A stretch of 64,000 nt of DNA. It comes from Candidatus Rifleibacteriota bacterium. GTDB lineage: Bacteria; Muiribacteriota; Ozemobacteria; Ozemobacterales; Ozemobacteraceae. Below the pieces are notes generated by a model. It ran no database searches and was not told the origin of the DNA. It saw only the letters and a list, made by a program, of their open reading frames with translations. Position 1 is the first letter of the stretch. Each line of letters opens with the position of its first letter. The stretch covers positions 1-64,000 of the forward strand of contig JADFXM010000034.1 of the NCBI GenBank assembly GCA_015233565.1, written 5' to 3'. The translations under genes and the position numbers were made by a program. Shown here piece by piece: positions 54,991 to 63,761 of this stretch.

Positions 54991-55698
54991 AAAAAACTCC
55001 TTAAGATAAGCAAAAAGTGTAACATCTCAATATTGCGGGGGGTAAACTTTATGTCAAAGCAATTTCTGGCAAAATCCTGAGATGATATTGACAAAGCAAT
55101 CTATTCTCATTATTCTCAGAACAGTGCTCGTTTCGCTCGCAATGATCCATTTCGATTTCCTCTAAACTATTGAGTCGTTACTAAAAAGTGTTTTAATTAT
55201 AAGGAAATTTAGCTCAACCGTCAATGCAAAGATTTTTTAGTCAGGGAAGCTGTGAAAAAATGTCAAAATTCGGTCAAAAATGGCTGTGAAAAATATCTCA
55301 TCTTTTGCTAACGGCTCTCTCACATGTTGTACTTTGAGGAATACCCATATTTTTTCACACCTTCAGGGCAAACGCACCCTTTTTCCGCAGTTAATCAATC
55401 TTTCAGGAGGTTTCCTATTTATGCAACTTTATCTGGTATCTCGTATGAAACCCCTATTTTTTGAAGAAAATATTGGCAGAAAAATATGATTTATGAATCC
55501 ATTTTGATGAGATTAACTGCATCAAATCAAGAAAAAGCATGCGTTTGCCCTGATTTTTCATTAAAGAAGACCTATTTGTAGATTTGACGCACCCGCTGAA
55601 TTTGTTAGGAAGTTCGGGAAGGGAAAAATTTAAAATTATTCATTCAAAAAAATCCTCTTTTTGACGATAGAATTTTCGCTTTGAAGGAGTTAAATGCT
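54991..55698. other. Long divergent intergenic region without convincing gene
   Basis: About 700 bases between the AmmeMemo gene (minus) and the SLH gene (plus). A 69-codon frame at 55280-55489 is not supported. Two copies of GCTGTGAAAAA lie at about 55249 and 55283. No terminator or element copy recognised. Confidence 0.4.
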
Positions 55699-56154
55699 AT
55701 GAGAAACCATTTTTACCAAAATTTTTTGATTTTGTTTTGCTTCATGATACCTTGTACAATTGTACCCGTATTTGCTGCTTCGCCATCAGATGTAAAAGAA
55801 GATCATTGGGCCAAACCATCCATCGAATTTTTGCTAAACCACGGAGTGATCAAACTTGGACCAAATGGTTCTTTTAGCGGGGAAAAATTTCTTAATCGTT
55901 ATGAAATGGCTGTCCTTCTTGCTCGATTGATGAATCAGAAAGAAACAAAAGTTGAAAATTCTATCTCCAAATCCGATATGGATACAATAAAAGTTTTTTT
56001 GAAAGACCTTTCGAATGAAATGCTTGAGTTAAAGAATTCCATGAAAGAAATTCGTGAAAAGATAGGTCTTCCAGAGCAAAATAAGCAAGCAAGATTGTTG
56101 GAAAAAAAGGAAATGCACCAATCAATTGTTTCTCAGAAATTTGCAAAGAAGTAA
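55699..56154 (+). CDS. S-layer homology (SLH) domain protein with coiled-coil tail
   Basis: I use the ATG at 55699, preceded by AAGGAG; the in-frame TTG at 55681 overlaps the site. The 151-aa product has a Sec signal peptide (to about VFAA), one SLH domain (about 31-85; KEDHWAKPSIEFLLNHGVI, then FLNRYEMAVLLARLM) and a charged, probably coiled-coil tail. SLH domains bind cell-wall or outer-membrane sugars. A single SLH domain plus coiled coil is found in envelope-tethering proteins that span the periplasm. No partner gene is evident. Confidence 0.85.
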   Translation: MRNHFYQNFLILFCFMIPCTIVPVFAASPSDVKEDHWAKPSIEFLLNHGVIKLGPNGSFSGEKFLNRYEMAVLLARLMNQKETKVENSISKSDMDTIKVFLKDLSNEMLELKNSMKEIREKIGLPEQNKQARLLEKKEMHQSIVSQKFAKK

Positions 56155-56403
56155 AAGTGCGAAATTTTTCCTGGGAATTTATCCATTTTTGTAGGAAAGT
56201 TTAGGAAAAAGAATTTCAAAGGAGTCTTTCGAAGCACTATAAAATTTTGGCAAAATCAACGATAAGTAATTATCAATGGAACTGAATTTTTTTTAAACTT
56301 GATTTTGAAAATATTATTAAACGATAAAAAAAAAATTATTTAAACAATTTGAGACATAATGATTCCCTGAAAATAAGACACGAAAGGGATTTAGGGATTG
56401 GTC

Positions 56404-56432
56404 AAAGAGCGGATAATCCGCTCTTTTTTTTT
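56404..56432 (+). terminator. Rho-independent terminator, perhaps of a small RNA
   Basis: AAAGAGCGG-ATAAT-CCGCTCTTT stem with a 9-T tail. It lies about 250 nt after the SLH stop. The 70 bases before it contain a TCCCT...AGGGA pair (about 56363-56389), so the terminator may end a small RNA instead of the SLH transcript. Confidence 0.8.
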
Positions 56433-56497
56433 CATTATTTTTAGGTATTTAGCCGAATTAAGAACTAATTCATGACAAAAGTATTGGAGAAAATACG

Positions 56498-57277
56498 ATG
56501 AGTGGTTGCGGAAAGTGGTTATTTGTAGGGTTTTATTTTTTTTCCGCTTTCTTTTTTTTAGCTTTTGGAGTTCTCACTTCTTATTTTGTTAAAGGGAAGG
56601 AAGAAACCGCGATGCTTGCCAAACAAGCTCCGATAAAATCTCTTGAAACTGTAAAAATTCAGGATGGCCCAGCTTGGGTAAGAATAACTCTTTCCTCCAT
56701 TGCAACTGGTCCAAAAATGCTTTGTGCAAGCGAAAGCTGTCTTTGGAAAAAAAAAGAGGGTTCCAGAATCGAAAAGCAGGAAATCAGAAGGGAAGGAAAA
56801 TGGATTCAGCGTAAGGCAATAAAATTTGTTTCTGAGGACCCTCAAAACGTTCCTTTCGAAATGAAAGATGGAAAAACAGTAATTTCAGTAAACGACTGGC
56901 TGGGTATCGAGATTGGAAAAGACCTTCTAAATGTTAGGACTGAAAATACAGCCTCTGATTCGGAAATGTTAAAAAATTGGAATGCATCACAACCTATGAA
57001 AGTTGGGATGAAAGAATACTTTTTAAGCGATGGTGCAGAAGCCTGGGCTTTGGGAAACTTCCAAAATGGAAAACCTCAAGTTTATTTGAACGGGGCGTTT
57101 TATTTAACCGGAGTGGGTCCTGAAAGGTTTTTAAAAGACATGGAATCAGGGCTTCAGGAAGCTCGCATAATGGTTTGGATAAGCTATATAATCGGTATTT
57201 TTTTTGGAATTTTATTTTTAAAAAATATCTTGAAAAGGGAAAGCAATAAGGGTAATCTTTCACCATCTGAAATTTAG
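56498..57277 (+). CDS. Two-helix membrane protein, possibly GIDE-like
   Basis: 259 aa with a membrane helix at each end (about 8-30 and 225-245) and a soluble domain between. The domain's start (GPAWVRITLSSIATGPKMLC, then CLWKKKEGSR) and the helix-soluble-helix topology resemble the GIDE domain proteins (E3-ligase-like name, but no enzyme function in bacteria). It follows a GGAG site and precedes serS by 18 nt. The GIDE assignment is tentative. Confidence 0.5.
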   Translation: MSGCGKWLFVGFYFFSAFFFLAFGVLTSYFVKGKEETAMLAKQAPIKSLETVKIQDGPAWVRITLSSIATGPKMLCASESCLWKKKEGSRIEKQEIRREGKWIQRKAIKFVSEDPQNVPFEMKDGKTVISVNDWLGIEIGKDLLNVRTENTASDSEMLKNWNASQPMKVGMKEYFLSDGAEAWALGNFQNGKPQVYLNGAFYLTGVGPERFLKDMESGLQEARIMVWISYIIGIFFGILFLKNILKRESNKGNLSPSEI

Positions 57278-57295
57278 GTATGGAGGCAATTTCCA

Positions 57296-58696
57296 ATGCT
57301 AGACATTAAGTGGATTCGCGGAAACCAGGATGCACTCAAAAAGGCGCTGATTTCCAGAGGTGAAATTGATTTTGGTGATGAAAAGATTAAGGAACTGCTT
57401 GGAAAAGCAGGAATAGAACCGAAAAGATCTAAAGAATCCTTTGAATTTCTGATTAGCAAATACAATGAAATAGAAAATGAGAAGATAAAAAAGTTAGAGG
57501 AATTGGACGCGGAAAGAAGGCAGTATTTGTTCCAGGTTGAGAACCTTAAATCCAACAGAAATAAAGTTTCCCAACAAGTTGCAGCCAGGAAAGCAGCAAA
57601 ACAGCCAGCTGATGATCTTTTATCCGGAATGAAGGAAGCCTCCGATGCGATAAAGAGCTTAGATGAAAAAGTTGCTGGAGTTGATGCCAGACTTGAAGAG
57701 TTGCTTCTTACCATTCCTAATGTTCCAAATTCGACTGTTCCAATCGGAGGAGGCGACCTGGAAAATTTGGAAATCAGACGAATTGGCACTCCTCGAAAGT
57801 TTGATTTTAAGATTAAAGATCATGTTGATTTAGGAACAGACCTGAAAATTCTGGACTTAGAAAGGGCAGGAAAAATTTCCGGAGCCAGATTCTCAGTTTT
57901 AAAAGGAGCTGGAGCTCGTCTTGAAAGAGCGATTATTACTTTCATGCTGGATCACCATACCTTAAAAAACGGTTATAAAGAAATTTACCCTCCTGTAATC
58001 GTTAATTCTACCGCCCTGCGTGGAACAGGACAGCTTCCAAAATTCGAAGGAGACCAATTCAAATTGCGGGAAATGGATTATTACCTGATTCCAACAGCGG
58101 AAGTCCCAGTAACGAATTTGCATGCAAATGAAATTCTTCCCGAATCAGCATTGCCAATAAAATACGTCGCCTTTACCCAGTGTTTTAGAAGTGAAGCTGG
58201 CTCCTATGGCAAGGACACCCGAGGCCTTATCAGGCAGCATCAGTTTGACAAGGTCGAGTTGGTAAAATTTTCGCATCCAGACAAATCTTACGAAGAGCAC
58301 GAAAAATTAACCGCTGACGCTGAATCGATCCTGAAAGCGCTCGATTTGCCATATCGCACAGTGGTATTATCATCGGGCGATGTAGGCTTCTGTTCTGCAA
58401 AAACATATGATCTCGAAGTCTGGCTTCCTTCCCAAAATACCTATCGTGAAATAAGCTCTTGCAGCAATTTTGAAGATTTTCAAGCAAGAAGGGCCAATAT
58501 TAAATTCAAAGGTGATGAAAAGAACGCCAAAGCCACTTTGGTTCACACATTGAATGGCTCAGGGCTGGCAGTTGGAAGAACCTGGGTCGCAATTTTGGAA
58601 AACTACCAGGATTCAGGCGGAAGAATCGCTATTCCAGATGTTTTGAAGCCCTATATGGGTGGAGCCACCCATTTGGAAAAAGAAGATTTTGTGTAA
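57296..58696 (+). CDS. serS: Seryl-tRNA synthetase
   Basis: 466 aa. The N-terminal coiled-coil arm (about 40-110) and class-II catalytic domain are typical. Motif 2 is FRSEAGSYGKDTRGLIRQHQ, with the following FDKVELVKF, and motif 3 is GLAVGRTWVAILENYQ. It charges tRNA-Ser. The start follows a GGAGG ribosome binding site and the preceding membrane gene is 18 nt away. Slightly longer than average (about 430 aa) because of an insertion near residue 160-185. Confidence 0.97.
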   Translation: MLDIKWIRGNQDALKKALISRGEIDFGDEKIKELLGKAGIEPKRSKESFEFLISKYNEIENEKIKKLEELDAERRQYLFQVENLKSNRNKVSQQVAARKAAKQPADDLLSGMKEASDAIKSLDEKVAGVDARLEELLLTIPNVPNSTVPIGGGDLENLEIRRIGTPRKFDFKIKDHVDLGTDLKILDLERAGKISGARFSVLKGAGARLERAIITFMLDHHTLKNGYKEIYPPVIVNSTALRGTGQLPKFEGDQFKLREMDYYLIPTAEVPVTNLHANEILPESALPIKYVAFTQCFRSEAGSYGKDTRGLIRQHQFDKVELVKFSHPDKSYEEHEKLTADAESILKALDLPYRTVVLSSGDVGFCSAKTYDLEVWLPSQNTYREISSCSNFEDFQARRANIKFKGDEKNAKATLVHTLNGSGLAVGRTWVAILENYQDSGGRIAIPDVLKPYMGGATHLEKEDFV

Positions 58697-58732
58697 TAGC
58701 AATTTTGAACAATAATCACGAATTTTTTTTCA

Positions 58733-58838
58733 ATGGTACGTATCGATGCTAAGAAAGCCAAAATTTGCAAAAACTGAATTTGGTTTAATGCGGTTCCTGA
58801 AATTTGAAAAAGTTCATCTTAGCATTTGTACGTATCAT
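58733..58838. repeat. 106-bp inverted-repeat unit
   Basis: Arms of 22 bp at 58733-58754 and 58817-58838 are imperfect inverted repeats (ATGGTACGTATC and GATGCTAAGA, with a few mismatches). The unit lies 36 nt after serS. It could be a mini-element or a stem-loop near the serS transcript end. There is no ORF. Confidence 0.5.
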
Positions 58839-58878
58839 TGATTTTTCCATGAGTTATTTTACCAAAAATTAACAGTAA

Positions 58879-59302
58879 TACCAATCCAAAAAAATATGTG
58901 CATCACCCTAAGAACATTAATTTGATCAAAATGAAGTGGGATCTGCATATTTTCCAAGAAAACACGGAACTTTCATGAAAATAAAGAGCCCTTACTGGAT
59001 GCTTGGAGCATTCATTTCTGTCAGACCCAACTCCAATTTCAGACATCCCAATCTCGGGGATTTAAATTTGATACCATTTTTTAGATTGATGAATTGCCAA
59101 CTTGCTTTGGAAGGAATCTTCTGATTTAGTTTTATGTAAGTTGGTCTCAGGATAAAATCCAATCGAAAAGTATCCCAAAATCAGAAAACTATCTTTTGAA
59201 GCCCTTTTCCGAGAAAACACAAAATATCGATACCAGGAATTCTGAATTTACGCAGTCCGAAGCACGAAATAGGTCAGATGAACGAACTGATTGAAATTGG
59301 TA
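58879..59302. mobile_element. Small TIR element, family R1 (424 bp), carrying core C
   Basis: Runs from TACCAATCC (58879) to AAATTGGTA (ending 59302). TAA flanks both ends (58876-58878 and 59303-59305), the same target duplication as at 35.8 kb. Its arms match the copy at 35826-36040, but 59035-59248 is an added block (core C) with AATTTCAGA and TTCTGAATT ends. A further TIR-like sequence, GGATTGGTATTAC at 59378-59390, is the exact inverse of GTAATACCAATCC at 58875-58887. No coding function is supported. Confidence 0.72.
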
Positions 59303-59390
59303 TAATCACGCGAATTGATGGGTTTGATCAAGCCTCAGGTGCTGTAAACCGTCGAAAAAGTTAGTTATAATTTAGTGGGATTGGTATTAC

Positions 59391-59786
59391 TTCAAACGCC
59401 TAATTTACATCATCTCGACATGAAATTTTGAAAAAAGTAATTTTTGAATAACCAAGTCGCTATCGATGCTTCATTTCAAATTCGGTTTCGACCGAGTCAT
59501 TTTTTTCACAGTTTCTACGTGATTACTTTTTAAAATTAACATAATAATAATTCCATCTAAGCAGGAATTACCCATTAGGCTCGGAACCTAGATAAATAAA
59601 TGCTTTCGAAAAATTATTTTCGCCAATCTTTTAAAGAACAAATTTTTGTTAATGGACGTTTCAAAGAATTTTGATGGGTAATTGCTGCCATCTAAGTTCG
59701 TTTTTTGCTTTTTCGGTAAGAAAGTGATATCTTTAATTTAGCAATAATTCATCTAAGCAATGAATGTGTTTTTTGTTGTAAGTTAA
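59391..59786. other. Intergenic stretch upstream of the tmRNA
   Basis: About 400 bases with a TCGGT-TTCG-ACCGA hairpin (59482-59495, T-run nearby) and three direct copies of CATCTAAG (59554-59561, 59689-59696, 59750-59757). GCAGGAATTACCCAT (about 59561-59575) is inversely related to ATGGGTAATTGCTGC near 59674. The tmRNA promoter must lie here but no clear hexamers were found. Confidence 0.4.
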
Positions 59787-60145
59787 GGGGGTGTACCGGT
59801 TTCGACGGAGTGCGTGAGCTATCACCTGCCATTCGAGGTTGATCGAACGGCCTCGTAAAAATTCGATCAAAAAACAACTGCTAACGAAAACTTAGCACTC
59901 GCTGCCTAATTAGCTGCGACGGTTCCCGGTAAATTCCGCCAGTAAGATACCGACGAACTGCCGATTAAACTGGCTGGATGTTCCGGGAGGCCACTGGCCC
60001 GGAACGTCGAGAAACACCAGAGGGATCGGGTGAGTAGTATCTGGTCCGCGAGTTGCGAAAGCCTTAAATTTAAAGATCGCGGAACATAATGGTAGACGGT
60101 GCTTGTGATCCTCTTCGGACAGGGGTTCGATTCCCCTCACCTCCA
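59787..60145 (+). ncRNA. ssrA: Transfer-messenger RNA
   Basis: The 5' end GGGGGTG (59787-59793) pairs with CACCTCC (60138-60144) to form the acceptor stem, including one G-U pair. GTTCGATTCCCC is the T-arm. The 5' part has the usual CCGGTTTCGACGG. The tag frame ends ANENLALAA followed by TAA (59907-59909), with the resume codon probably GCT at 59880-59882. CCA is not encoded (TGTACC follows). The length, about 359 nt, is typical. The RNA frees stalled ribosomes with SmpB. Confidence 0.95.
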
Positions 60146-60150
60146 TGTAC

Positions 60151-60198
60151 CAAATCCTCGTAACCTTCTTTGAAAAGGTTTTGAGGATTTGTTTTTTT
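60151..60198 (+). terminator. Rho-independent terminator of the tmRNA
   Basis: CAAATCCTC (60151-60159) pairs with GAGGATTTG (60183-60191) and AACCTT with AAGGTT inside, followed by seven T. It starts 5 nt after the tmRNA end. Confidence 0.9.
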
Positions 60199-61159
60199 AG
60201 TCCCCCTGTTGTTTTTCTAGCTCTTTTCCATCAAGAACAGAAAAATGGAAATTCCTTTCAAGATTTGGAGAATATCTCCCCTTCCCTAAGTGAAAATGTT
60301 TGTGACCTTCTTCTTCTTGAGAAGGAAATAGCCCTCCAAAAATTGCCATCAAGGTGATCCCAATCCAACAAATTTTGCGTCGTTTCCGTCGCAATCCTCC
60401 CAAAATCGCTTCTGGAGGGTCTTTCCTTGTTGTCGGAAAAATTGGAATTTTGTGACAAATCTTCATTCCCTCCTCAAAACCACCTTCAGTGAAGAAATAT
60501 CTTCGACGAGTCAAAAGATAGTCACTCTCCAAGAATATTTTCCCCTCAAAAAAAATCTTGCGACTTTCCTGTTTTTTTTGCGTCGAAGGCAAATTAGCTT
60601 CACACAATCATCATGGAGGTGTTTGACGCAAATGACGCAAAATTTGTTTTTGGATAGGCTCCATGGTTTGGGCAAAAAGAAGGGGTAAAAAAAATAAATA
60701 AAAAAAAATTGAAAAAAAGCTTGAACTTTTCCAGTCAATCGGGTATCTTGGTAACAATATTCGAAAAGAAAAAAATTGAAAAAGGAGAAAAATAGAAAAA
60801 AATAAATTTCATTCCCATTTGAAGTCAATTTTTTTAGATAAGGTCATAATAGGGTCCCATTAGACTCTCAGACCAAATTATAAATTTAGATATAGCTTTT
60901 TTGACAAGCATATTGTTAATTTGGGTTATGGGAAGTTTAGATGTGGGCTTCTTCTGTATTTTCCAGAACTTATTTTTTGCCAACTTCTCCTTCCCCCCAA
61001 AAATCCAACAAAATTTTCGCACGTTTGGTTTTTTCTGATGGTGGGGCCGAGGATTTTGTTTTCAGCGAGTAGCTGCTCGTAACTCTACAATCAGCTCCCA
61101 AACGGAATTTGATCAGGAATAAATTCCTGAGGGGAAATTTTTCCCCGGGAAAGGTAAAA
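60199..61159. promoter_or_regulatory. Non-coding region with GACGCAAA repeats, possible replication origin
   Basis: About 960 bp without a supported gene between the tmRNA terminator and the primase gene. It holds four GACGCAAA copies: two on the minus strand (as TTTGCGTC, 60374-60381 and 60577-60584) and two tandem on the plus strand (60625-60632 and 60634-60642). A 24-bp near-perfect inverted repeat (60367-60390 and 60625-60648) encloses about 234 bp. From about 60690 to 60830 the strand is very A-rich. Position before a primase gene suggests an origin or repeat-controlled promoter; this is inferred. Confidence 0.45.
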
Positions 61160-63691
61160 ATGAATCCAGAAAATTCGGAATTAAATTCAGCCGAAAAAAA
61201 TAGCTCCGACTGTGAACAGGAAAAGGAAGGGGCAAAAGAAGAAATCATTCCTTCCAGCTCAAAGAATGAGGGAGTTGATATCAATGAAGATGATGATCCC
61301 ATTCAGGGAAAAAAAGAGGCAAAGGAAAAAACAATTGCACCCAGATTATATTCAACAATAGGGTGCAATACCGCTGAAAATGAAAAATTAGAAAATGCAA
61401 ATCTTGGTTTTGCTTTGATAAATAATATGTCCAATATTGCTGCTATTGAAGAATACGCAAAACGGGGTTTGAAAATGGTGACTTTGCATGGAATAGTGAA
61501 TGACCATTGCACTTGCAGCCAAAAAGAAAATTGCTCATCCCCAGGAAAACACCCTCGATTTAGTGATTGGCAAAAAGAAGAAAATTGCGACCCAAAAAAA
61601 ATTCTTCAAGAATTCGAAAAATTTCCTAACAGCAACCTGGGGTTAATGACTGGAGAAATAAACAAAATTGTTTCCATTGATGTCGATTTTCCTATTTCTG
61701 AATTATCAAACGAAGATCCTTTTTTTCAGGAATTAATTGAACTCCAAAGCCAAACAGCTTCATTCGAAACGGGCAGGGGCTCTCAAATAATAATGAAAAC
61801 TACTGATGAAAAAATTCCAAATTCCGTTTCGAAACTTGCTCCAAAAGTTGATGTTCGTGGAAATGGTGGAATTATCGTTGTTCCTCCTTCGGTGCACCAA
61901 AATGGAAAAATCTATCGTTGGGCAAATGATCGCAAAATTGGTGAACTTTCCGATTCCCTGAAGAAAAAAATCCAAGGAAGTTTGAACGCCGAACATAATC
62001 CATCTGCAATTTGGGAAGAAGGAGTGAGGAATGTTAATTTGTACCACTATGGAGTCGCGAAAAAGCGAGCAGGCTTGACTGACGATGAAATTGAGGAAGC
62101 AATTAGGGAGGAAAATAAGAAAAAGTGCTTCCCTCCATTGCCAAATAAAGAGGTCAAATTAATAATAAAAAACGTTCAAAAAACAGGAAAACAAAGCTCT
62201 CCAAAAAACAGTCTTTCTGTAGAAGAGTCAATCGATCTTTTGAAAGAAAATTGCTATTTCTTCAGGTCAACGACAAAAATTCTTTACGTTAGAATTAAAG
62301 ATGATTTCAATCGTGTCGTTGAGGTTGAAAGCAACAACTTCAAGCTTTTTTTGCGTTCTTTTTTCTGGAAGCATTTTCATTCTTCTTTGTCCAAAGAAAG
62401 TATCGAACGAATTTGTCAAACAATTATTGCTACCGCCGGTGGTTCTGACTGGCCTTTGCCTTTCGAGGAAGTCTTTCTCCGAGTTGGAGGAGATTATGAA
62501 AGGGTCTTTTTTGACCTAAATAATAGTTTAGGGGAAATTGTAGAAATCACACCTGAGGGCTACAAAGTCATTTCCAATTCGAATATCAATTTCCTTCGCA
62601 ATTCCCAAATGTCAACCATCCCCTACCCTGAAGCTGGCGGCAACTTGGATCAATTTAAGGAGGTTTTTTGCCTAAAGGATAAAGAAACAGCGATTCTTCT
62701 TTTGGCATTTCTCCTTATCTGCCTTAGCCCCAAAGGGCCATATGCAATTCTGCTGATTCAAGGGGAGCATGGCTCTGCAAAGAGCACTAGAATGAAGTGG
62801 GCCAAGCGGTTAATTGACCCAACCGAAGATTTAGCACCCGGAATTGCCCCTTCCACACGTGATTTGCAGATTCGCGCAAAAGATGCATGGCTATTAGACT
62901 ATGATAATATTTCTTTTGTGAGCGATGAATTATCAGATGTTTTCTGTCGGTTAGTCTCTGGTTCGGGTTTTAATATTCGTAAGTTGTATACTGACACAGA
63001 TCAAATTCGATTTTGGATGCAACGACCGGTTGTAATGAACGGCATTGGCGAAATCGGTTCTAGGGCAGACTTTTTGAACAGAACTATAATTATTGATTTC
63101 CCTCCTATTTCGATGGAAGATCGCCTGCCAGAAAGGGAATTACAAGAGAAATTTCAAAAAGAATCTCCAAAAATTCTTGGGTTTCTTTTTCAATTAATTT
63201 CCACCATATTGGCAAATTTGCCTAAGGTTACCCTAACCAGAATGCCTCGTCTTGCAGATGCGGTAAAATGGGTGTCAGCTTGTGAGGAAAAACTTGGACT
63301 GAACCCTGGAGAGTTCGAAAAGATTTTTGAGGAATCACAAAAGCCTTCTCCCGAAGAAATGGTCCACAGTTGCGATTTTGGCAGAATTTTCTTTGAATGG
63401 GTGATAGACGAACAAATAAAAGAAGAAAAACGCTTAACTGCAACAGATTTGTGGAAAACGCTAAAAAATTATCTTCAAAAAACTGAACAACGCGTTGCCA
63501 AATGGCCTTCAAATCCCAGGGCACTATCAAGTCAGTTATCCCGGATAAATTCAGCGCTTCGTGCATTGGGATTGAATATTTGCAGTCATAGAGGTAAAGA
63601 GCGTCAGCTGATAATTAAACCAACACCCGAATTCGTGGAAAAGTACTACCCCAAATTTCTTGAAAGAAATCCTTTCGACGGTAGTTTGTAA
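61160..63691 (+). CDS. Bifunctional primase/polymerase (PrimPol) with helicase-like ATPase domain
   Basis: I use the ATG at 61160 after AAGG; a TTG at 61109 is the upstream limit. The 843-aa protein has an acidic N-terminal tail, then a PrimPol domain (about 85-260): a cysteine cluster CTCSQKENCSSPGKHP, the catalytic Asp pair in SIDVD (about 174-176), FETGRGSQIIM and VDVRGNGGIIVVPPS. A linker and a P-loop ATPase domain follow, with Walker A GEHGSAKST (535-543) and DAWLLDYDNI as Walker B. The set is typical of replication proteins of plasmids, phages and integrative elements. It starts about 1 kb after the tmRNA, a common integration site. Confidence 0.88.
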   Translation: MNPENSELNSAEKNSSDCEQEKEGAKEEIIPSSSKNEGVDINEDDDPIQGKKEAKEKTIAPRLYSTIGCNTAENEKLENANLGFALINNMSNIAAIEEYAKRGLKMVTLHGIVNDHCTCSQKENCSSPGKHPRFSDWQKEENCDPKKILQEFEKFPNSNLGLMTGEINKIVSIDVDFPISELSNEDPFFQELIELQSQTASFETGRGSQIIMKTTDEKIPNSVSKLAPKVDVRGNGGIIVVPPSVHQNGKIYRWANDRKIGELSDSLKKKIQGSLNAEHNPSAIWEEGVRNVNLYHYGVAKKRAGLTDDEIEEAIREENKKKCFPPLPNKEVKLIIKNVQKTGKQSSPKNSLSVEESIDLLKENCYFFRSTTKILYVRIKDDFNRVVEVESNNFKLFLRSFFWKHFHSSLSKESIERICQTIIATAGGSDWPLPFEEVFLRVGGDYERVFFDLNNSLGEIVEITPEGYKVISNSNINFLRNSQMSTIPYPEAGGNLDQFKEVFCLKDKETAILLLAFLLICLSPKGPYAILLIQGEHGSAKSTRMKWAKRLIDPTEDLAPGIAPSTRDLQIRAKDAWLLDYDNISFVSDELSDVFCRLVSGSGFNIRKLYTDTDQIRFWMQRPVVMNGIGEIGSRADFLNRTIIIDFPPISMEDRLPERELQEKFQKESPKILGFLFQLISTILANLPKVTLTRMPRLADAVKWVSACEEKLGLNPGEFEKIFEESQKPSPEEMVHSCDFGRIFFEWVIDEQIKEEKRLTATDLWKTLKNYLQKTEQRVAKWPSNPRALSSQLSRINSALRALGLNICSHRGKERQLIIKPTPEFVEKYYPKFLERNPFDGSL

Positions 63692-63707
63692 AAAAACCTA
63701 TAGATGC

Positions 63708-63736
63708 CCAACCAGTCGTTTTTTGGGGCTGGTTGG
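63708..63736. other. 8-bp hairpin between primase and RepA-like genes
   Basis: CCAACCAG (63708-63715) and CTGGTTGG (63729-63736) are a perfect inverted repeat with a 13-nt loop. No T-run follows on the plus strand, so it looks like an attenuator or operator, not a terminator. Confidence 0.4.
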
Positions 63737-63761
63737 AGCAACTTCAAATAAGGAACTTTTT

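Noticed and set aside
55280..55489. Plus-strand frame of 69 codons before the SLH gene
   Set aside because: No ribosome binding site, no family, unusual composition. Probably chance.
60197..60607. Minus-strand reading frame of 136 codons after the tmRNA
   Set aside because: Starts with TTG, no ribosome binding site, composition unlike its neighbours, and it covers the repeat arms. A coding role is not supported.
60834..61022. Minus-strand frame of 62 codons before the primase gene
   Set aside because: No known family or helix-turn-helix pattern and no ribosome binding site, although an excisionase-like gene would be plausible at this place.
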